A stretch of 64,000 nucleotides of DNA from assembly GCA_036245525.1 (NCBI GenBank), contig BTPG01000008.1, positions 34,674,850 to 34,738,849 of the forward strand. Reading direction: 5' to 3'. The first letter of the stretch is position 1. Every line of letters starts with the position of its first letter. Shown here in pieces: positions 62,529 through 64,000 of this stretch. The notes under the pieces are model-generated. The model did not search any database. It saw only the letters and a list, made by a program, of their open reading frames with translations, and was not told the DNA's origin. Made by a program: the position numbers and the translations under genes. The stretch comes from Semisulcospira habei. Taxonomy: Eukaryota; Mollusca; Gastropoda; Semisulcospiridae.

Positions 62529-64000
62529 GTATGTTGCAGTTCCAGTTTGATTTTACGATTTGTGACTGTGTGTGCATGCATGTGCGTGCTTGTGTATGTG
62601 TGTATTTGTCCAGTTCTGTCTAATCCAAGTCTGTGTTTATAGTGAATAAATATCCATGATGGCGTGTTCATTGCGCTCTTACTCTTTGAAAGAAGAGGAG
62701 GGTAAACATTTATGTAATTTGGAGATACAGAACACCTTTAGTCCTGTTGAAGTACATAACACTGTGTAAAGTACTAAAACAAATAATAATTATAGTTACC
62801 AGTATGAAGACAATGTCTGTGTTCATGATCTGGTGCTATGTATTTTGTTATTTTTATCTTGGTACTATGTACTTTGTTATTTTTATCTACATTTGTGTAT
62901 ATACTACAGTAGAACCTCCGGTGAACGTGACCTCTGTTACCAAGAAAAAGTGGCTTTAAACAGCGGGTGATTGTCCACAGGAGGTTTGATGAAAACAGAC
63001 CTAGGCGCGCTTGTGACACTCAGATAAATTGTGTCCATCGGCCTCTTCACACTTCTGTGATTCTGTGAAGTGTGATTAATGTATTAGTGACTCCGATGTT
63101 TCGTTATCTTCAATGTTGAAGGAAAATAAAATTGTGCTTGTGTGTACTATTTCGGGAGGGAGAAGGAGCGAAGCATGTTGATGTGTATGGCTGACATGTA
63201 TCTTGTCTTAAACAGATAGAAAAGGAGGGGGTGGAGTAAGGAGGAGGGCAAGGCACTGACACGAGCCGGGGTCAGTGTCCCGTCACCTTATTGTCCCGAT
63301 AATTATTGAGCAGAGGCAAAATGCATTGCACTTTATCCAGCCTATGTGTAACCATTTTCTGTTTATCACCACTTTTTCCTTGGCTAAGCACCAGCATGTG
63401 TAGCTTGGAATCGTTAGGACTGACTTCACGGTTTGTGGCCGGCCACGTACAGAAACTGACAAGTCATTCATTTCAGTACTAACTTGCAGCCACCGATTCA
63501 TTTTGATGTTATGATTTCTTGACTTATGAGGCATGGAATTCATAGATCTCCTGAAGAAGTAAATGTTCCTGACACACATCAGTCTCCGAAAATTACAAAC
63601 ACAGTCGGCTGCAGGGGCACATGAGTCGAAATGTTTGCCCACAGGCCTACAAGTCAATCTCAGCACTCTTATACAACACACTGTATAGTGTACAAGCGCT
63701 GAGATGGATTTGGAGGTCTGTGGTACCGACACACATTTGCGTATGTACGCACTCAGTTCTTATGAGCCACTTCCATCTGCATGGGCGCGTGAGAGTTTCT
63801 GCTAGGCTGGCGCACGGGGCAGTAAGATGTTGGTCACATTGAAAGATTACCTGACCACACAGTAAACCGACTTGAAAAGATATGTGGACACAGTCGGGTA
63901 GATAGCGTGACCTTTTTTATGGACCACATACACGGCTGACGAGCCGATGGCACGTCTGTTATTGCGTAATGACATGACGTCTGGGCTGTGTCTGAGTGTG
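62529..64000. other. Intron or downstream sequence, no exon recognised
   Basis: I see no further gelsolin-repeat text. A hairpin with arms ACAGGCCTACAAGTCAATCT CAGC and GCTGAGATGGATTTGGAGGT CTGT lies at 63641-63723. A TTATTTTTATCT-type duplication (TGGTACTATGTACTTTGTTA) is at 62840-62890. Everything else is unassigned. Confidence 0.7.

Larger units (their letters stand above)
56377..62038 (+). mobile_element. DIRS-like retrotransposon copy C, RT lost
   Basis: Left end TTATTTTCTCAAAATCTTTA at 56377, right end TTAGAGAAAAATCCATTTTT at about 62038, with inverted terminal regions carrying CATTACTACTAGGAAAGGTT CGC and its inverse. Gag-like, RNase H-like and recombinase-like regions are present. 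RT is missing: sequence equivalent to the start of A1 RT (58590) is joined, apart from a nested LINE, to the end of RT/RNase H at 60107. The internal complementary region (61859-61903) is shortened. Confidence 0.88.

Noticed and set aside
60257..60886. 209-codon minus-strand frame opposite the copy C RNase H
   Set aside because: Shadow of the + strand RNase H and recombinase coding; no recognisable motifs of its own.
62529..64000. Further exons of the gelsolin-like gene
   Set aside because: No stretch with acceptor, donor and repeat-6 similarity could be found; the next exon probably lies beyond the window.

Overview
The window is eukaryotic, non-coding-rich genomic DNA from an animal, most likely a lophotrochozoan and plausibly a gastropod mollusc. 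Signs are short exons with consensus GT/AG borders, very long introns packed with transposons, Nimb/L2/RTE-like LINEs and DIRS-like YR retrotransposons, and many CA, TA, ATT and CAT microsatellites. The lineage is an inference from repeat types, not a measurement.

One host gene is visible: a gelsolin/villin-family actin-binding protein on the + strand. Nineteen coding exons between 7750 and 62528 join in phase into 646 residues covering gelsolin-like repeats G1 to G5 and the start of G6. The 5' UTR exon(s) and promoter are not identified, and the 3' end (rest of G6, possible villin headpiece, stop codon, poly(A) site) lies beyond the window. Long ORFs elsewhere belong to transposons or low-complexity sequence.

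Layout. 1-7740: upstream flank with a CA repeat, small palindromic repeats, an RTE-like LINE fragment carrying a nested 385-bp insertion (3870-4690), and a 5'-truncated LINE with a 17-bp target-site duplication (5624-7537). 7742-16145: exons for G1 and most of G2, with introns full of hairpin MITEs. 16146-28630: a 12.5-kb intron that is almost entirely DIRS-like sequence, a chimera of two elements, one carrying a 5S rRNA-like insertion and the other split by a 1.6-kb DNA-transposon-like insertion. 28631-31897: exons for the G2-G3 linker and G3. 31898-39596: large intron with a composite repeat, hairpins and an inverted-repeat-bounded LINE. 39597-42178: exons for G4 and G5. 42183-48328: second DIRS-like copy. 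48415-50613: an RTE-like LINE inside a MITE. 50842-50897 and 56218-56311: exons for G5, separated by an L2/CR1-like LINE that itself carries two nested insertions with target duplications. 56377-62038: third DIRS-like copy, invaded by a Nimb-like LINE. 62442-62528: first G6 exon, then intron or unknown sequence to the end.

The strongest novel material is structural. The DIRS-like copies have internal complementary regions that read as a copy of the joined element ends. Two of the three abut splice sites of the host gene. A 5S rRNA-like sequence sits inside a gag-like frame. A large population of TTAA-bounded hairpin elements, probably piggyBac-type MITEs, shares a GGCGCC palindrome at its centre. 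Several insertions are datable against each other because duplicated targets are visible.
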